A stretch of 64,000 nucleotides of DNA from Clostridia bacterium (GTDB lineage Bacteria; Bacillota_A; Clostridia; Oscillospirales; Acutalibacteraceae). The first letter of the stretch is position 1, and every line of letters starts with the position of its first letter. This document shows, in pieces, positions 1 to 7,712 of the stretch. The notes beneath the pieces were generated by a model that did not search any database, was not told the origin of the DNA, and saw nothing but the letters and a program-made list of their open reading frames with translations. A program made the position numbers and the translations under genes. The stretch is taken from contig RZYX01000001.1 of assembly GCA_009930155.1 (NCBI GenBank), positions 1-64,000 on the forward strand, given 5' to 3'.

Positions 1-663
1 GATATAACAAGTATTACTTTTACTAACCTAACCGGTGGTGCAGAAACAGCGTTATATAAGTTAAAAGAGCTTAGCATAAAGCAAAAAGCAGACAGTAGCG
101 AACTTGGGCTTTTCCCAGTTAAAAGTAATAGTGAAATTGGAATTATGTCACTAAATTTGCTTACAAAAAATGAAACAGACCCAGTAGTATGGAGAGGTCC
201 AATGATTGCAGGAACAGTAAAGCAGTTTTGGACAGATGTTATATGGGGTAATGTTGATTTTATGTTCATTGATATGCCTCCAGGCACAGGTGATGTTCCA
301 TTAACAGTTTTCCAATCTATCCCTGTTGACGGTATTATCGTTGTTGCTTCACCACAGGAACTTGTTTCTATGATAGTTGAAAAAGCTTTAAATATGGCTA
401 AAATGATGAATATTCCTGTTTTAGGATTGATTGAGAATATGAGCTATGTTAAATGCCCTGATTGTGGAAAAGAAATCAAAGTTTTTGGCGAGAGTCATAT
501 AGAGCAGATTGCAAAAGATAAAAATCTTGAGGTTTTGGGTAGAATCCCAATTGAACCAAGAATTTCAGCAGCATGTGATGCTGGCATGATAGAGCTGTTT
601 GATGGCAATTGGCTTGATGGAGCAATAGCTAAAATAGGTTCTATGTTAGATGGTGAGTGTTAG
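1..663 (+). CDS. mrp: Mrp/NBP35-family Fe-S carrier ATPase, 5'-truncated
   Basis: P-loop ATPase of the Mrp/NBP35 family, which binds and transfers iron-sulfur clusters in the cytoplasm. The frame is open from the first base to TAG at 661-663, so the start and Walker A loop lie outside the window. Visible family motifs are WRGPM, the PPGTGD switch segment, and a CPDC cysteine pair that in this family helps bind a cluster between subunits. The stop overlaps the GTG start of the next gene, implying co-transcription. The first ~90 bases do not read like Mrp: the expected GPSIP motif just before the KQKA segment is absent (see findings). Family assignment is firm from the WRGP motif onward. Confidence 0.9.
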   Translation, partial: DITSITFTNLTGGAETALYKLKELSIKQKADSSELGLFPVKSNSEIGIMSLNLLTKNETDPVVWRGPMIAGTVKQFWTDVIWGNVDFMFIDMPPGTGDVPLTVFQSIPVDGIIVVASPQELVSMIVEKALNMAKMMNIPVLGLIENMSYVKCPDCGKEIKVFGESHIEQIAKDKNLEVLGRIPIEPRISAACDAGMIELFDGNWLDGAIAKIGSMLDGEC

Positions 664-1472
664 TGGACAGCGCTTCTGAAAAGGCAAGAAGTTTGTTTAG
701 GCAGGGCTATAATTGTTCTCAATCTGTTTTGGGTGCTTTTGCAGATGAGGTTGGTATGGATTTTGAAACAGCAATTAAATTGGCGTCTTCTTTTGGAGCT
801 GGTATGGGAAGACAAAGAGAAGTTTGCGGTGCTGTTAGTGCCATGTTTATGATAGTTGGGTTAAAATATGGGTATACATCTCCAACAGATAACGTGTTAA
901 AAACTGAACATTATAAACTTGTTCAATCTCTTTCAAAAGAATTTAAACAAAAGAATGATACAATTATTTGTCTTGAGCTTTTGAAAAATATACCAAAAAC
1001 TAAAGGCGTAGTTCCAGAAGAAAGAACAGAAAAATATTATGCAGTTAGACCATGTGAAAAATTCGTCGTTGATGCGGCGGAAATAATAAGTAACTATATA
1101 AAAAGGAGAAATGAAACAATGAAAATAGCAGTAGCAAGTATGGGAACTACAGTAGCAGGTCATTTTGGACATTGTATAAACTTTAATATTTATGATGTTG
1201 AAAACAACCAAATAGTTTCAGAAAATAGCGTTCAAAACCCTGGACATAAACCTGGATTTTTACCAAACTTTTTGAACGATATGGGTGTAAATATTATTAT
1301 TGCTGGTGGCATGGGTGGAGGTGCAGTTGAAATATTTAATGAGAAAAATATTGAAGTTGTAACTGGTGCTTCAGGCGATGCAAAAGTAGCAGCACAAAAC
1401 TTTGTTTTGGGTTCACTCAAATCAACAGGTTCAATATGCCATGAACATGAGCATATAGATGAGTGTAAATAA
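657..1472 (+). CDS. C_GCAxxG_C_C family domain fused to NifX/NifB-type dinitrogenase iron-molybdenum cofactor domain
   Basis: Two-domain protein of 271 residues starting at GTG 657, which overlaps the stop of mrp. Residues 1 to about 150 carry the redox-type C_GCAxxG_C_C signature (GYNCSQSV, then FGAGMGRQREVCGAV). Residues from about 155 match the dinitrogenase iron-molybdenum cofactor binding fold (GHFGHC, then IIAGGMGGGAVEIF) and end in a His/Cys-rich tail. Such NifX-like proteins beside Mrp usually take part in Fe-S or metallocluster handling; the substrate here is unknown. The junction contains a complete AGGAG and spaced ATG at 1119, in frame, so the second domain could also be made alone (1119-1472, 117 residues). 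Domain calls are confident; true fusion versus two products is unresolved. Confidence 0.85.
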   Translation: MLVDSASEKARSLFRQGYNCSQSVLGAFADEVGMDFETAIKLASSFGAGMGRQREVCGAVSAMFMIVGLKYGYTSPTDNVLKTEHYKLVQSLSKEFKQKNDTIICLELLKNIPKTKGVVPEERTEKYYAVRPCEKFVVDAAEIISNYIKRRNETMKIAVASMGTTVAGHFGHCINFNIYDVENNQIVSENSVQNPGHKPGFLPNFLNDMGVNIIIAGGMGGGAVEIFNEKNIEVVTGASGDAKVAAQNFVLGSLKSTGSICHEHEHIDECK

Positions 1473-1547
1473 CATTAAGATTTAATATTCTTGACATTTT
1501 AGTTAATAAGTTGTTTAATTTATATGTAGGTTGTCAAATTAAAGTTT

Positions 1548-1588
1548 ATGACATTAAGGTTTTTATAATCTTAGTGTCATTATTTTAA
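1548..1588 (+). terminator. Hairpin terminator after the NifX-like gene
   Basis: An 11-bp stem (1548-1558 with 1570-1580, one G-T pair) with an 11-base loop is followed by a T/A-rich tail. It ends the mrp/NifX-like transcript before rubrerythrin. The remaining 1473-1653 gap is AT-rich with no other gene. Confidence 0.6.
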
Positions 1589-1653
1589 ATAATTAAAATA
1601 TGAATTTAGAGAAATCTAAATCATAAATATAAAGTGAAAAGAGGTAATTTGTT

Positions 1654-2193
1654 ATGGCAAATTTAGAAGGAAGTAAAACGCAAGCAAATTTAATGGCGGC
1701 TTTTGCTGGAGAGTCACAGGCAAGAAATAAGTATACTTATTATGCCTCAAAAGCAAAAAAAGAAGGTTACGTTCAGATTGCAGCATTGTTTGAAGAAACT
1801 GCAAATAATGAAAAAGAACATGCTAAAATCTGGTTTAAATTATTGCATGACGGAGTGCCCGATACTCAAGCCAATCTTTTAGATGCGGCTGAAGGTGAAA
1901 ATTATGAGTGGACAGATATGTATGCAAAAATGGCAACTGAAGCAAAAGAAGAAGGCTTTGACCATATTGCTTTTCTTTTTGAAGGAGTTGCTAAAATCGA
2001 AAAAGAGCATGAAGAGAGATATCGCAAACTTCTTGAAAATATCAAGGGTGGATTGGTTTTCTCTAAAGACAATGATATGATTTGGCAGTGCTCAAACTGC
2101 GGACACATAGTAATTGGTAAAAATGCTCCAGAAATTTGCCCAGTATGTGACCATCCAAAAGCATATTTTCAGGTTAAAGCTGAAAATTATTAA
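1654..2193 (+). CDS. rbr: Rubrerythrin
   Basis: Rubrerythrin, a cytoplasmic NADH-linked peroxidase of anaerobes that reduces hydrogen peroxide. The protein is 179 residues, normal for the family. Residues 1 to about 140 form the ferritin-like diiron four-helix domain, with the carboxylate ligands in [20 protein letters not shown] and the later EKEHEERY helix. The C-terminal rubredoxin domain has two CxxC-type pairs (CSNCGH and [11 protein letters not shown]) for one Fe(Cys)4 site. A good ribosome site (GAGG) sits before ATG 1654. The next gene encodes superoxide reductase, and the two together give the standard anaerobic oxygen-defence pair: superoxide to peroxide, then peroxide to water. Confidence 0.97.
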   Translation: MANLEGSKTQANLMAAFAGESQARNKYTYYASKAKKEGYVQIAALFEETANNEKEHAKIWFKLLHDGVPDTQANLLDAAEGENYEWTDMYAKMATEAKEEGFDHIAFLFEGVAKIEKEHEERYRKLLENIKGGLVFSKDNDMIWQCSNCGHIVIGKNAPEICPVCDHPKAYFQVKAENY

Positions 2194-2226
2194 TATTAAA
2201 TATTAAAAGAAGGAAGGGTTTTTACT

Positions 2227-2601
2227 ATGGAACAAAAATTTTATATTTGCAAGCATTGCGGTAATATTATAACTTATGTAAAAAGTTCTGGCGTGCCAGT
2301 AGTGTGCTGTGGAGAAAATATGCAGGAGATTACACCTGGCTCAGTTGATGCAGCCCATGAAAAACATATTCCAGTAATTAGCACCCAGGGAAATAAGGTT
2401 GTAGTTACTGTTGGTGAAGTAGATCATCCGATGATTCCTGAGCATTTTATTGAGTGGATTTTCATTCAAACAAAGCAGGGCAATCAGCGTAAAAAACTTT
2501 CTCCGAATACAAAACCAGTTGCAGAATTTGCAATTTGTGATGGCGATGAAGTTGTTTGTGCATATGCTTATTGCAATCTTCATGGACTTTGGAAGAAGTA
2601 A
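2227..2601 (+). CDS. dfx: Desulfoferrodoxin / superoxide reductase
   Basis: Two-iron superoxide reductase of 124 residues. The N-terminal desulforedoxin-like domain (about residues 1-36) has the Cys pattern CKHCG and the later CC pair for the Fe(Cys)4 centre. The catalytic Fe(His)4Cys centre is supplied by EKHIPV, VDHPMIPEHFIEW and the C-terminal CNLHGLWK. All expected metal ligands are visible. It reduces superoxide to peroxide in the cytoplasm using rubredoxin-type electrons. It lies 33 bases after rbr with its own AAGGAAGG ribosome site and is followed by a terminator, so rbr-dfx is probably a two-gene operon. Confidence 0.96.
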   Translation: MEQKFYICKHCGNIITYVKSSGVPVVCCGENMQEITPGSVDAAHEKHIPVISTQGNKVVVTVGEVDHPMIPEHFIEWIFIQTKQGNQRKKLSPNTKPVAEFAICDGDEVVCAYAYCNLHGLWKK

Positions 2602-2625
2602 AAACATAAAAATGCTAAATCAATA

Positions 2626-2665
2626 AAAGATAGTAGACGCAAAAAATTGTGTCTACTATCTTTTT
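2626..2665 (+). terminator. Rho-independent terminator after dfx
   Basis: A near-perfect stem built on GATAGTAGAC (2629-2638) and GTCTACTATC (2651-2660) is followed by TTTTT. It closes the rbr-dfx unit. Confidence 0.85.
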
Positions 2666-2722
2666 GAGTATATGGAATAAATGATAATAAGAAAATATAA
2701 ATATTGCCTTATATAGCGATTA

Positions 2723-2750
2723 TTGTGTTAAAATAAAACTATGGTATAAT
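2723..2750 (+). promoter_or_regulatory. Probable sigma-A promoter upstream of birA
   Basis: TTGTGT at 2723-2728 and a perfect TATAAT at 2745-2750 are separated by 16 bases, about 130 bases upstream of the birA start. The rest of the leader is AT-rich with a small CGCT/AGCG hairpin and no convincing biotin operator. Confidence 0.55.
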
Positions 2751-2877
2751 AACTACGAGGCGGTTACTATACCTATTTTTATTTACTGTAGCAAGTAATT
2801 GTCGCTTTAATTTAGCGGATTTAATGATTAATAAGAAATTATTATGTAATATATATTTATAATAAAGCAGGGGTTAT

Positions 2878-3852
2878 ATGAAGGTTAGGGAACGCACATT
2901 GGAAGTGCTTGAAAACAACAGGGGTAACTATATTTCAGGTGAAGAGCTTGCAAAGGAGCTTTGCGTGAGCCGAAATTCTGTATGGAAATCAATTAGAGCA
3001 TTGCAGAGTTATGGTTATAACATATCAGCAGTAACCAATAAAGGCTATTGCTTAGCTAGTGATAGCGATATTATTTCAGCTCAGAGTATTCAAAAACACA
3101 TTTCCAAATATCCAAATACTTTTGAAATAGTGGTACACAAAACAATAGAATCGACAAATAAAGTTGCAAAAGAACTTGCGTTTCAAGGTGCAAAAGAGGG
3201 AACAGTAATAATTTCAGAAGAGCAAACAGCAGGCAGGGGAAGGCTCGGTAGAAGTTTTTTTTCTCCCGCTCAAACAGGATTATATATGAGCATAATTTTG
3301 CGTCCAAATTTAACTGCATCACAATCTCTTTTAATTACAACGGCGACGGCAGTTGCCGTTTCACAGGCGATTGAAAAGGTTTCGGGCAAGACGGCAAAAA
3401 TAAAATGGGTTAACGATGTGTATTGTGATGAGAAAAAGGTAAGTGGTATTTTAACTGAAGCGTCATTTGGTCTTGAAAGTGGGGCTTTAGAGTTTGTTGT
3501 ATTAGGCATAGGCATAAATGTAAAATTACCAAAGGATGGTTTCCCACCAGACATTGAAAATATTGCCACAGCATTGTTTGAGGGCGAAGTATCAACTGAT
3601 GTCAGAAGTCAGCTTGCGGCAGAAGTGTTGCAAAATTTTTGGCATTACTATTTAAATCTTGCAGAAAAGAATTTTTTACAGGAGTATAAAGATAGGTCGC
3701 TTTTGATTGGCAGGGAAATAAGTGTAGTGTCAATTGATAATATGCAATATGCGGTGGTATTAGAGATAGATGATGATTGTGCACTGAAAGTGCAAATGAA
3801 AGATGGAACGGTTAGCAAACTTAAAGCAGGGGAAGTAAGTATTAAATTATAA
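2878..3852 (+). CDS. birA: Bifunctional biotin-[acetyl-CoA-carboxylase] ligase / biotin operon repressor BirA
   Basis: BirA activates biotin to biotinyl-AMP and attaches it to carboxylase carrier proteins; group II forms also repress biotin genes. At 324 residues it is the long form. Residues 1 to about 65 form a winged helix-turn-helix (GEELAKELCVSRNSVWKSI), so DNA binding is likely. The catalytic core has the ESTN motif, the GRGRLGRSF biotinyl-AMP loop and KWVNDVYC. A C-terminal SH3-like domain follows. The ATG at 2878 has a GCAGGGG ribosome site. No biotin synthesis or carboxylase genes are nearby, so its regulatory targets are outside the window. Confidence 0.96.
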   Translation: MKVRERTLEVLENNRGNYISGEELAKELCVSRNSVWKSIRALQSYGYNISAVTNKGYCLASDSDIISAQSIQKHISKYPNTFEIVVHKTIESTNKVAKELAFQGAKEGTVIISEEQTAGRGRLGRSFFSPAQTGLYMSIILRPNLTASQSLLITTATAVAVSQAIEKVSGKTAKIKWVNDVYCDEKKVSGILTEASFGLESGALEFVVLGIGINVKLPKDGFPPDIENIATALFEGEVSTDVRSQLAAEVLQNFWHYYLNLAEKNFLQEYKDRSLLIGREISVVSIDNMQYAVVLEIDDDCALKVQMKDGTVSKLKAGEVSIKL

Positions 3853-3860
3853 AAAAATAC

Positions 3861-3894
3861 AAAAGAAAAACCCCAAGGTGAAATCACCTTGGGG
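3861..3894 (-). terminator. Terminator of the cold-shock gene
   Basis: A perfect 10-bp GC-rich stem (3871-3880 with 3885-3894, loop AAAT) has its T-run only on the minus strand (bases 3866-3870 are A on the plus strand). It therefore terminates the minus-strand csp transcript. It may also block read-through from birA. Confidence 0.85.
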
Positions 3895-4021
3895 TAAAAC
3901 ACGATATTCAATAAATTTAGGGCAACGAACAAAATAATATTATTTTGAAGCTGACTGAAATTAAACAGATGGAACCCATATAGTAGTTAAATAAATGTGT
4001 TTTGAATGTTAAGCGTTGAAA

Positions 4022-4234
4022 TTAAAGAGCGCTTACGTTAACAGCTCTGAATTTTCTGCTGTCCTTAGGATCAGCCTCAACATCAAAAGTAACCTTCTGT
4101 CCCTCTTGAAGACTCTTGAAACCTTCAGAAACAATAGCTGAGAAATGTACGAAAACATCGTCTCCGCCGTTGTCGTTTGAGATAAAGCCAAAGCCCTTCT
4201 CTGAGTTGAACCATTTTACTGTACCGTTATTCAT
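4022..4234 (-). CDS. Cold-shock protein (CspA family)
   Basis: A 70-residue cold-shock domain protein that acts as an RNA chaperone. The RNP1 motif KGFGFI and RNP2 motif DVFVHF are intact, with the usual GTVKWFN start and VTFDVE strand. The start is ATG at 4234, preceded by a TTGGAGG ribosome site; a longer reading frame extending upstream has no such support. The gene has its own strong promoter (4363-4391) and a leader of about 120 bases with a terminator-like hairpin, suggesting leader-mediated control as in other cold-shock genes. Confidence 0.96.
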   Translation of the reverse strand: MNNGTVKWFNSEKGFGFISNDNGGDDVFVHFSAIVSEGFKSLQEGQKVTFDVEADPKDSRKFRAVNVSAL

Positions 4235-4273
4235 TCTGGTACCTCCAAATAATATTATTGTATTCGTTGCTAT

Positions 4274-4334
4274 AAAAAAGCTCACATATATTTATAGACC
4301 ATCTAACGAGCAATGACCTACAAAGCTGTGAGCT
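4274..4334 (-). promoter_or_regulatory. Terminator-like hairpin in the csp 5' leader
   Basis: On the minus strand AGCTCACA (4334-4327) pairs perfectly with TGTGAGCT (4286-4279), and the second arm runs straight into six T. It lies downstream of the csp promoter and upstream of the csp ribosome site. It is therefore either a conditional attenuator of csp or the terminator of the upstream peptidase gene with the promoter embedded before it. Confidence 0.5.
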
Positions 4335-4362
4335 CAAAGATTGCGTTAATGAATACTTACCT

Positions 4363-4391
4363 AGTATATGCTTAAATTTTATAAAAGTCAA
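4363..4391 (-). promoter_or_regulatory. Sigma-A promoter of csp
   Basis: On the minus strand TTGACT (4391-4386), a 17-base spacer and TATACT (4368-4363) match the vegetative consensus. Transcription would start near 4356, giving a leader of about 120 bases. Confidence 0.75.
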
Positions 4392-4412
4392 CTATTAAAT
4401 TAAAAAAATTTT

Positions 4413-5702
4413 TTAAAGCAATAAGGATTGTGATAATCCTAGGGTGAGAATGCCTAAGTTATCGTTGTATATTTTATCAAACTGACTTATAGGTAAAGGA
4501 TTTTGACCTTTTCCTGTTTCAATAGTATATCCAGGTTTATTATAAGTTTGAATATACCAATCACGATAACCTGCAAAGGATGATGCATATGGAGTGTCTT
4601 CAAGTGAATATCCACTTGTTTGTGCAAATTTTACAGCGATTTCCTCTGCGTTTTTTGGTTCGAAGTCAAGATAACGCCAAAAGATTAACTCGCCTTGTGA
4701 GTGGTAAGCAAGCGTAAGTGTAAAATCATTATTTAATGTAAATGCATATACAGCTTTACTTTCAGGCTCAGATAATGGAGCTTTGCCAACAAACTCTCTT
4801 GGGCCAGGCTTTATAAATCCAAGAGAATATTTAATTTGCTTTGTCTCTTCCCAATTTGCAGGGTAGTTAACATTAAGGTCAACTCCGTTCATGTTTGCTG
4901 TCCAGCCACTTGGGAAAGGAATGTCGGGGTACCCCTTTGCAAGCCTTTTGGTCTTAACATAATATTCGCTCTCTTTTGGAATAGCATCAAGCACCAAGTC
5001 CACTCCGTCAGGGTTTACCATAGGTACTATGAAAAGCTTAGTTGTTGCATAAAGTGCAATGGCACTAAAGTCATAAATTCGTCCACCACTTGAATATGCT
5101 CGTGCATATTCTTCTAAAAACTTTAAAAGCATAGGGGTGTTTATCCATTCATTCGCATGATGCGATGCATTATAAAACACCTGTGTACAACCGTTTCCGA
5201 TTTGCAAATATGGTATTTCTTTTCCCATAACACTACGGCCTATATTGCCTTTTTTAATAAAAGGATATCGAGCTTGCATACCTTCAATAACATTTTGCAT
5301 GAGGGTATATGTAAACTTGATTTTTGTTGGAACAAGTCTGAATCCAAACGGAATTACAATAATTTTACCTATTGGCAAATCTATTGGATTTAGTGTTGGA
5401 TTAGCAGTGCTTATTGCCCTTACACTTGTATTATACTTTTGAGCAAGACTCCAAAAAGTATCACCGCTTTTTATTTGTTGCTTTGTATATCCTTTAATAT
5501 ATGGCATAAGACTTTGCCATGTTTTCATTCCTACAACACCGTCGATTGGAAGTTTAAAATCATTCTGAAACATAGTGACGGCGTCTTTTGTCATAGAGCC
5601 AAATATACCATCAAGCTTTCCTTGATAATATCCACTGCGCTGCAATGCAAGTTGTAAAAGTTCTACAGATGCGCCAGTGCTTTTGAATCTTAAGGTTTCC
5701 AA
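4413..5702 (-). CDS. Peptidoglycan-binding, LysM and M14 zinc carboxypeptidase (gamma-D-glutamyl-L-diamino acid endopeptidase type)
   Basis: A 429-residue wall-acting metallopeptidase. Residues about 8-68 are a PG_binding_1 domain, about 74-120 a LysM motif (IKSGDTFWSLAQKYN), and about 135-429 an M14 catalytic domain. Zinc and catalytic residues are visible: H and E of HHANEW near residue 180, the substrate-binding PMVNPDGVDL region, the third zinc His in AYHSQGE near 333, and the catalytic Glu in IETGKG near 392. This domain order matches the endopeptidases that cut the D-Glu to diaminopimelate bond during sporulation or recycling. It starts at TTG 5702 behind a GGAGGTG site. There is no signal peptide, so it acts in the cytoplasm or mother cell, or leaves by another route. 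Confidence 0.88.
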   Translation of the reverse strand: METLRFKSTGASVELLQLALQRSGYYQGKLDGIFGSMTKDAVTMFQNDFKLPIDGVVGMKTWQSLMPYIKGYTKQQIKSGDTFWSLAQKYNTSVRAISTANPTLNPIDLPIGKIIVIPFGFRLVPTKIKFTYTLMQNVIEGMQARYPFIKKGNIGRSVMGKEIPYLQIGNGCTQVFYNASHHANEWINTPMLLKFLEEYARAYSSGGRIYDFSAIALYATTKLFIVPMVNPDGVDLVLDAIPKESEYYVKTKRLAKGYPDIPFPSGWTANMNGVDLNVNYPANWEETKQIKYSLGFIKPGPREFVGKAPLSEPESKAVYAFTLNNDFTLTLAYHSQGELIFWRYLDFEPKNAEEIAVKFAQTSGYSLEDTPYASSFAGYRDWYIQTYNKPGYTIETGKGQNPLPISQFDKIYNDNLGILTLGLSQSLLL

Positions 5703-5865
5703 AGAAACACCTCCAAAATAATGTCTAATCTATACAGTATATGAACGCGATAGGAATATTTGCACTTTTATTACATTATTTGTGTAAGGAAAAGTAAAAA
5801 AGCTTATGTTACTATAAAGTTGCGGCGAAAATAATATTCGTCAAAAATAAAACGGAGGTCAAATT

Positions 5866-6840
5866 ATGATGAAAATCAAAAGATCTATTTGTACATTCAT
5901 TGTAGCCGCAATTGCAATCTCGATGCTTAGTGCGAATGCATTTGCAGCATCAAGCGACTCAAAAGCAGGACAAGTTGCAACATCCTCAACAGCTCTTAAT
6001 GTAAGAAACAGTGCATCAGCATCTTCAACGATTGTAGCAAAATTGCCAAAGGATAGCTTTGTTACATTAGTTTTAAAAACAGGAAGTTGGTGGAAGGTAG
6101 AATACGCAGAAGGCAAGTACGGATATTGTAGTAGTGCATACATTAGAGAGATTGAAGAAAGCTATATGGCTTCAGTAAATGTTTCTTCAGGTAATCTTAA
6201 TGTAAGGGGTGGAGCGAGCACAGCATATGCAATACAATCAAAGCTTGTAAAAGGCACAGGGGTAGTTGTATTATCAAGTCAAAATGGTTGGAGCAAAGTC
6301 CTTTATGATGGAACACAAGTAGGCTATGTAAGCAGTGCATATTTATATGTAAAAAGTAGCACTAGTTATAAAGCAATATCTTTGAATGTTCCAACATATA
6401 GACAGATGGATTCTCGCTGGGCAAATGTTATGATTGGAACATCAGGACAGACAATTGGTCAAATAGGATGCACAACAACATGCCTCTCTATGACAGAGAG
6501 TTACAGACTAGGCACAGCAGTTTATCCAAATCAAATGGAACAAAGGCTTAGTTATACATCTGGCGGTGCACTTTATTGGCCAAGTAATTATGCAACAAGC
6601 ACAAGCACAGATTATCTAAAAATAATTTATGCTCAGTTAGAGAAGGGTATCCCAGTAATCATTGGTTCAAAAAATGTATACGGAGGAGCTCACTGGGTTG
6701 TTATAACAGGTTACACAGGAGGAGAAACACTCACAGCCTCTGGATTTACAATTAATGATCCAGGCACAGCGAGCAGAACAAATTTACAGCATTTGTTTAA
6801 TAGTTATCCAAATTTTCATAGAATAGCATATTACTTATAG
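5866..6840 (+). CDS. Secreted SH3b-repeat protein with C39-like papain-fold peptidase domain
   Basis: A 324-residue exported protein. It has a clear signal peptide (charged MMKIKR, hydrophobic core, cleavage after ANAFA). Two bacterial SH3 domains follow (about residues 37-97 and 100-160, both with ALNVR/NLNVRGG starts), then a Peptidase_C39_2-type domain. The likely catalytic Cys is in GQIGCTTTC near residue 202, His in GAHWVVITGY near 275, and Asp in the following NDPG. Such proteins cut wall peptides. The start ATG 5866 has GGAGG seven bases upstream. It is transcribed divergently from the M14 peptidase, so the two may share control. The exact substrate is unknown. Confidence 0.85.
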   Translation: MMKIKRSICTFIVAAIAISMLSANAFAASSDSKAGQVATSSTALNVRNSASASSTIVAKLPKDSFVTLVLKTGSWWKVEYAEGKYGYCSSAYIREIEESYMASVNVSSGNLNVRGGASTAYAIQSKLVKGTGVVVLSSQNGWSKVLYDGTQVGYVSSAYLYVKSSTSYKAISLNVPTYRQMDSRWANVMIGTSGQTIGQIGCTTTCLSMTESYRLGTAVYPNQMEQRLSYTSGGALYWPSNYATSTSTDYLKIIYAQLEKGIPVIIGSKNVYGGAHWVVITGYTGGETLTASGFTINDPGTASRTNLQHLFNSYPNFHRIAYYL

Positions 6841-6848
6841 TAAACCCA

Positions 6849-6881
6849 AAAGCTCAACGAATTTATTCGTTGAGCTTTTTT
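6849..6881 (+). terminator. Strong terminator after the C39-like gene
   Basis: A 14-bp perfect stem (6849-6862 with 6865-6878) with a two-base formal loop ends in a T-run. Confidence 0.9.
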
Positions 6882-6944
6882 ACATTTTGTGATAAAATAT
6901 TTAATTAATAATATAATTAATATGATACAAAAAGGAATTAGTAA

Positions 6945-7712
6945 ATGATTAAGTTAGTTTCAAAATATACAGAAGAATATGAGAAGTTTTGTGAGGGGGA
7001 TGCATTGGGGGCAAGGATAATATCATTGCTTGATGCATATTGCACACAGCACAACTTTGTACTTTTTTGGGAGCAAAGGGATGACAATTTAAATCTTACC
7101 GCAATGATTTTAAGTATAGATAATTCTGTAACAGTGTTTGAAAAAGATGCAAACGCAGAAGAAATTAAAGAGTTTTTAACCTGCATTGGGTTTGACAGTA
7201 TAAGTACAACGCCTGAACTTGCAAATCAAATTTGTACTAATTGTAATATGAATATTAGAACAATAATGAAATATAACAATTCAAAAATCAGTAAAAGTTT
7301 AAAAGATAAAAATGTTGATGATTTTTGCAAAAGTATCGATTTAAAACAAATTTATGATATAATAAATTTTTGCCATAATACACCAGCCACAAAGCATGGT
7401 TTTGAGGTTTGGTTTACTGACATGTCTCATAGAATAAGGCATGGGTATGCGGATGCTGTAGCTACACAGTCGGGTGACAAAACTGTTTCTTGTGCACTTG
7501 CACTTGCAAGCACAAAAACAGATGTCTTGCTTGGCGGAGTTGCAACTCTTGATGATTACAGAAACAGAGGTCTTGCAAAGCAGTGTATATATGAGCTTAT
7601 AAAAAGAAATAAAGATAAGAACATATTTATCTTTTGTAAAGAAGATAAAATAGATTTTTATACAAAACTCGGTTTTGACAAATATAGTTTAACAGCGGAG
7701 GTTGTTCATTAA
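6945..7712 (+). CDS. GNAT-family N-acetyltransferase
   Basis: A 255-residue protein whose C-terminal half (about 160-255) has the GNAT acetyl-CoA site: the VLLGGVATLDDYRNRGLAKQCI stretch contains the R-N-R-G-L-A type pyrophosphate loop, and the final DFYTKLGF segment is the usual beta-bulge ending. The N-terminal half is poorly conserved and probably sets the acceptor, which cannot be read from sequence. ATG 6945 has an AAAGGAA site. The stop TAA overlaps the ATG of the next gene by one base, so the two are translationally coupled. Confidence 0.85.
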   Translation: MIKLVSKYTEEYEKFCEGDALGARIISLLDAYCTQHNFVLFWEQRDDNLNLTAMILSIDNSVTVFEKDANAEEIKEFLTCIGFDSISTTPELANQICTNCNMNIRTIMKYNNSKISKSLKDKNVDDFCKSIDLKQIYDIINFCHNTPATKHGFEVWFTDMSHRIRHGYADAVATQSGDKTVSCALALASTKTDVLLGGVATLDDYRNRGLAKQCIYELIKRNKDKNIFIFCKEDKIDFYTKLGFDKYSLTAEVVH

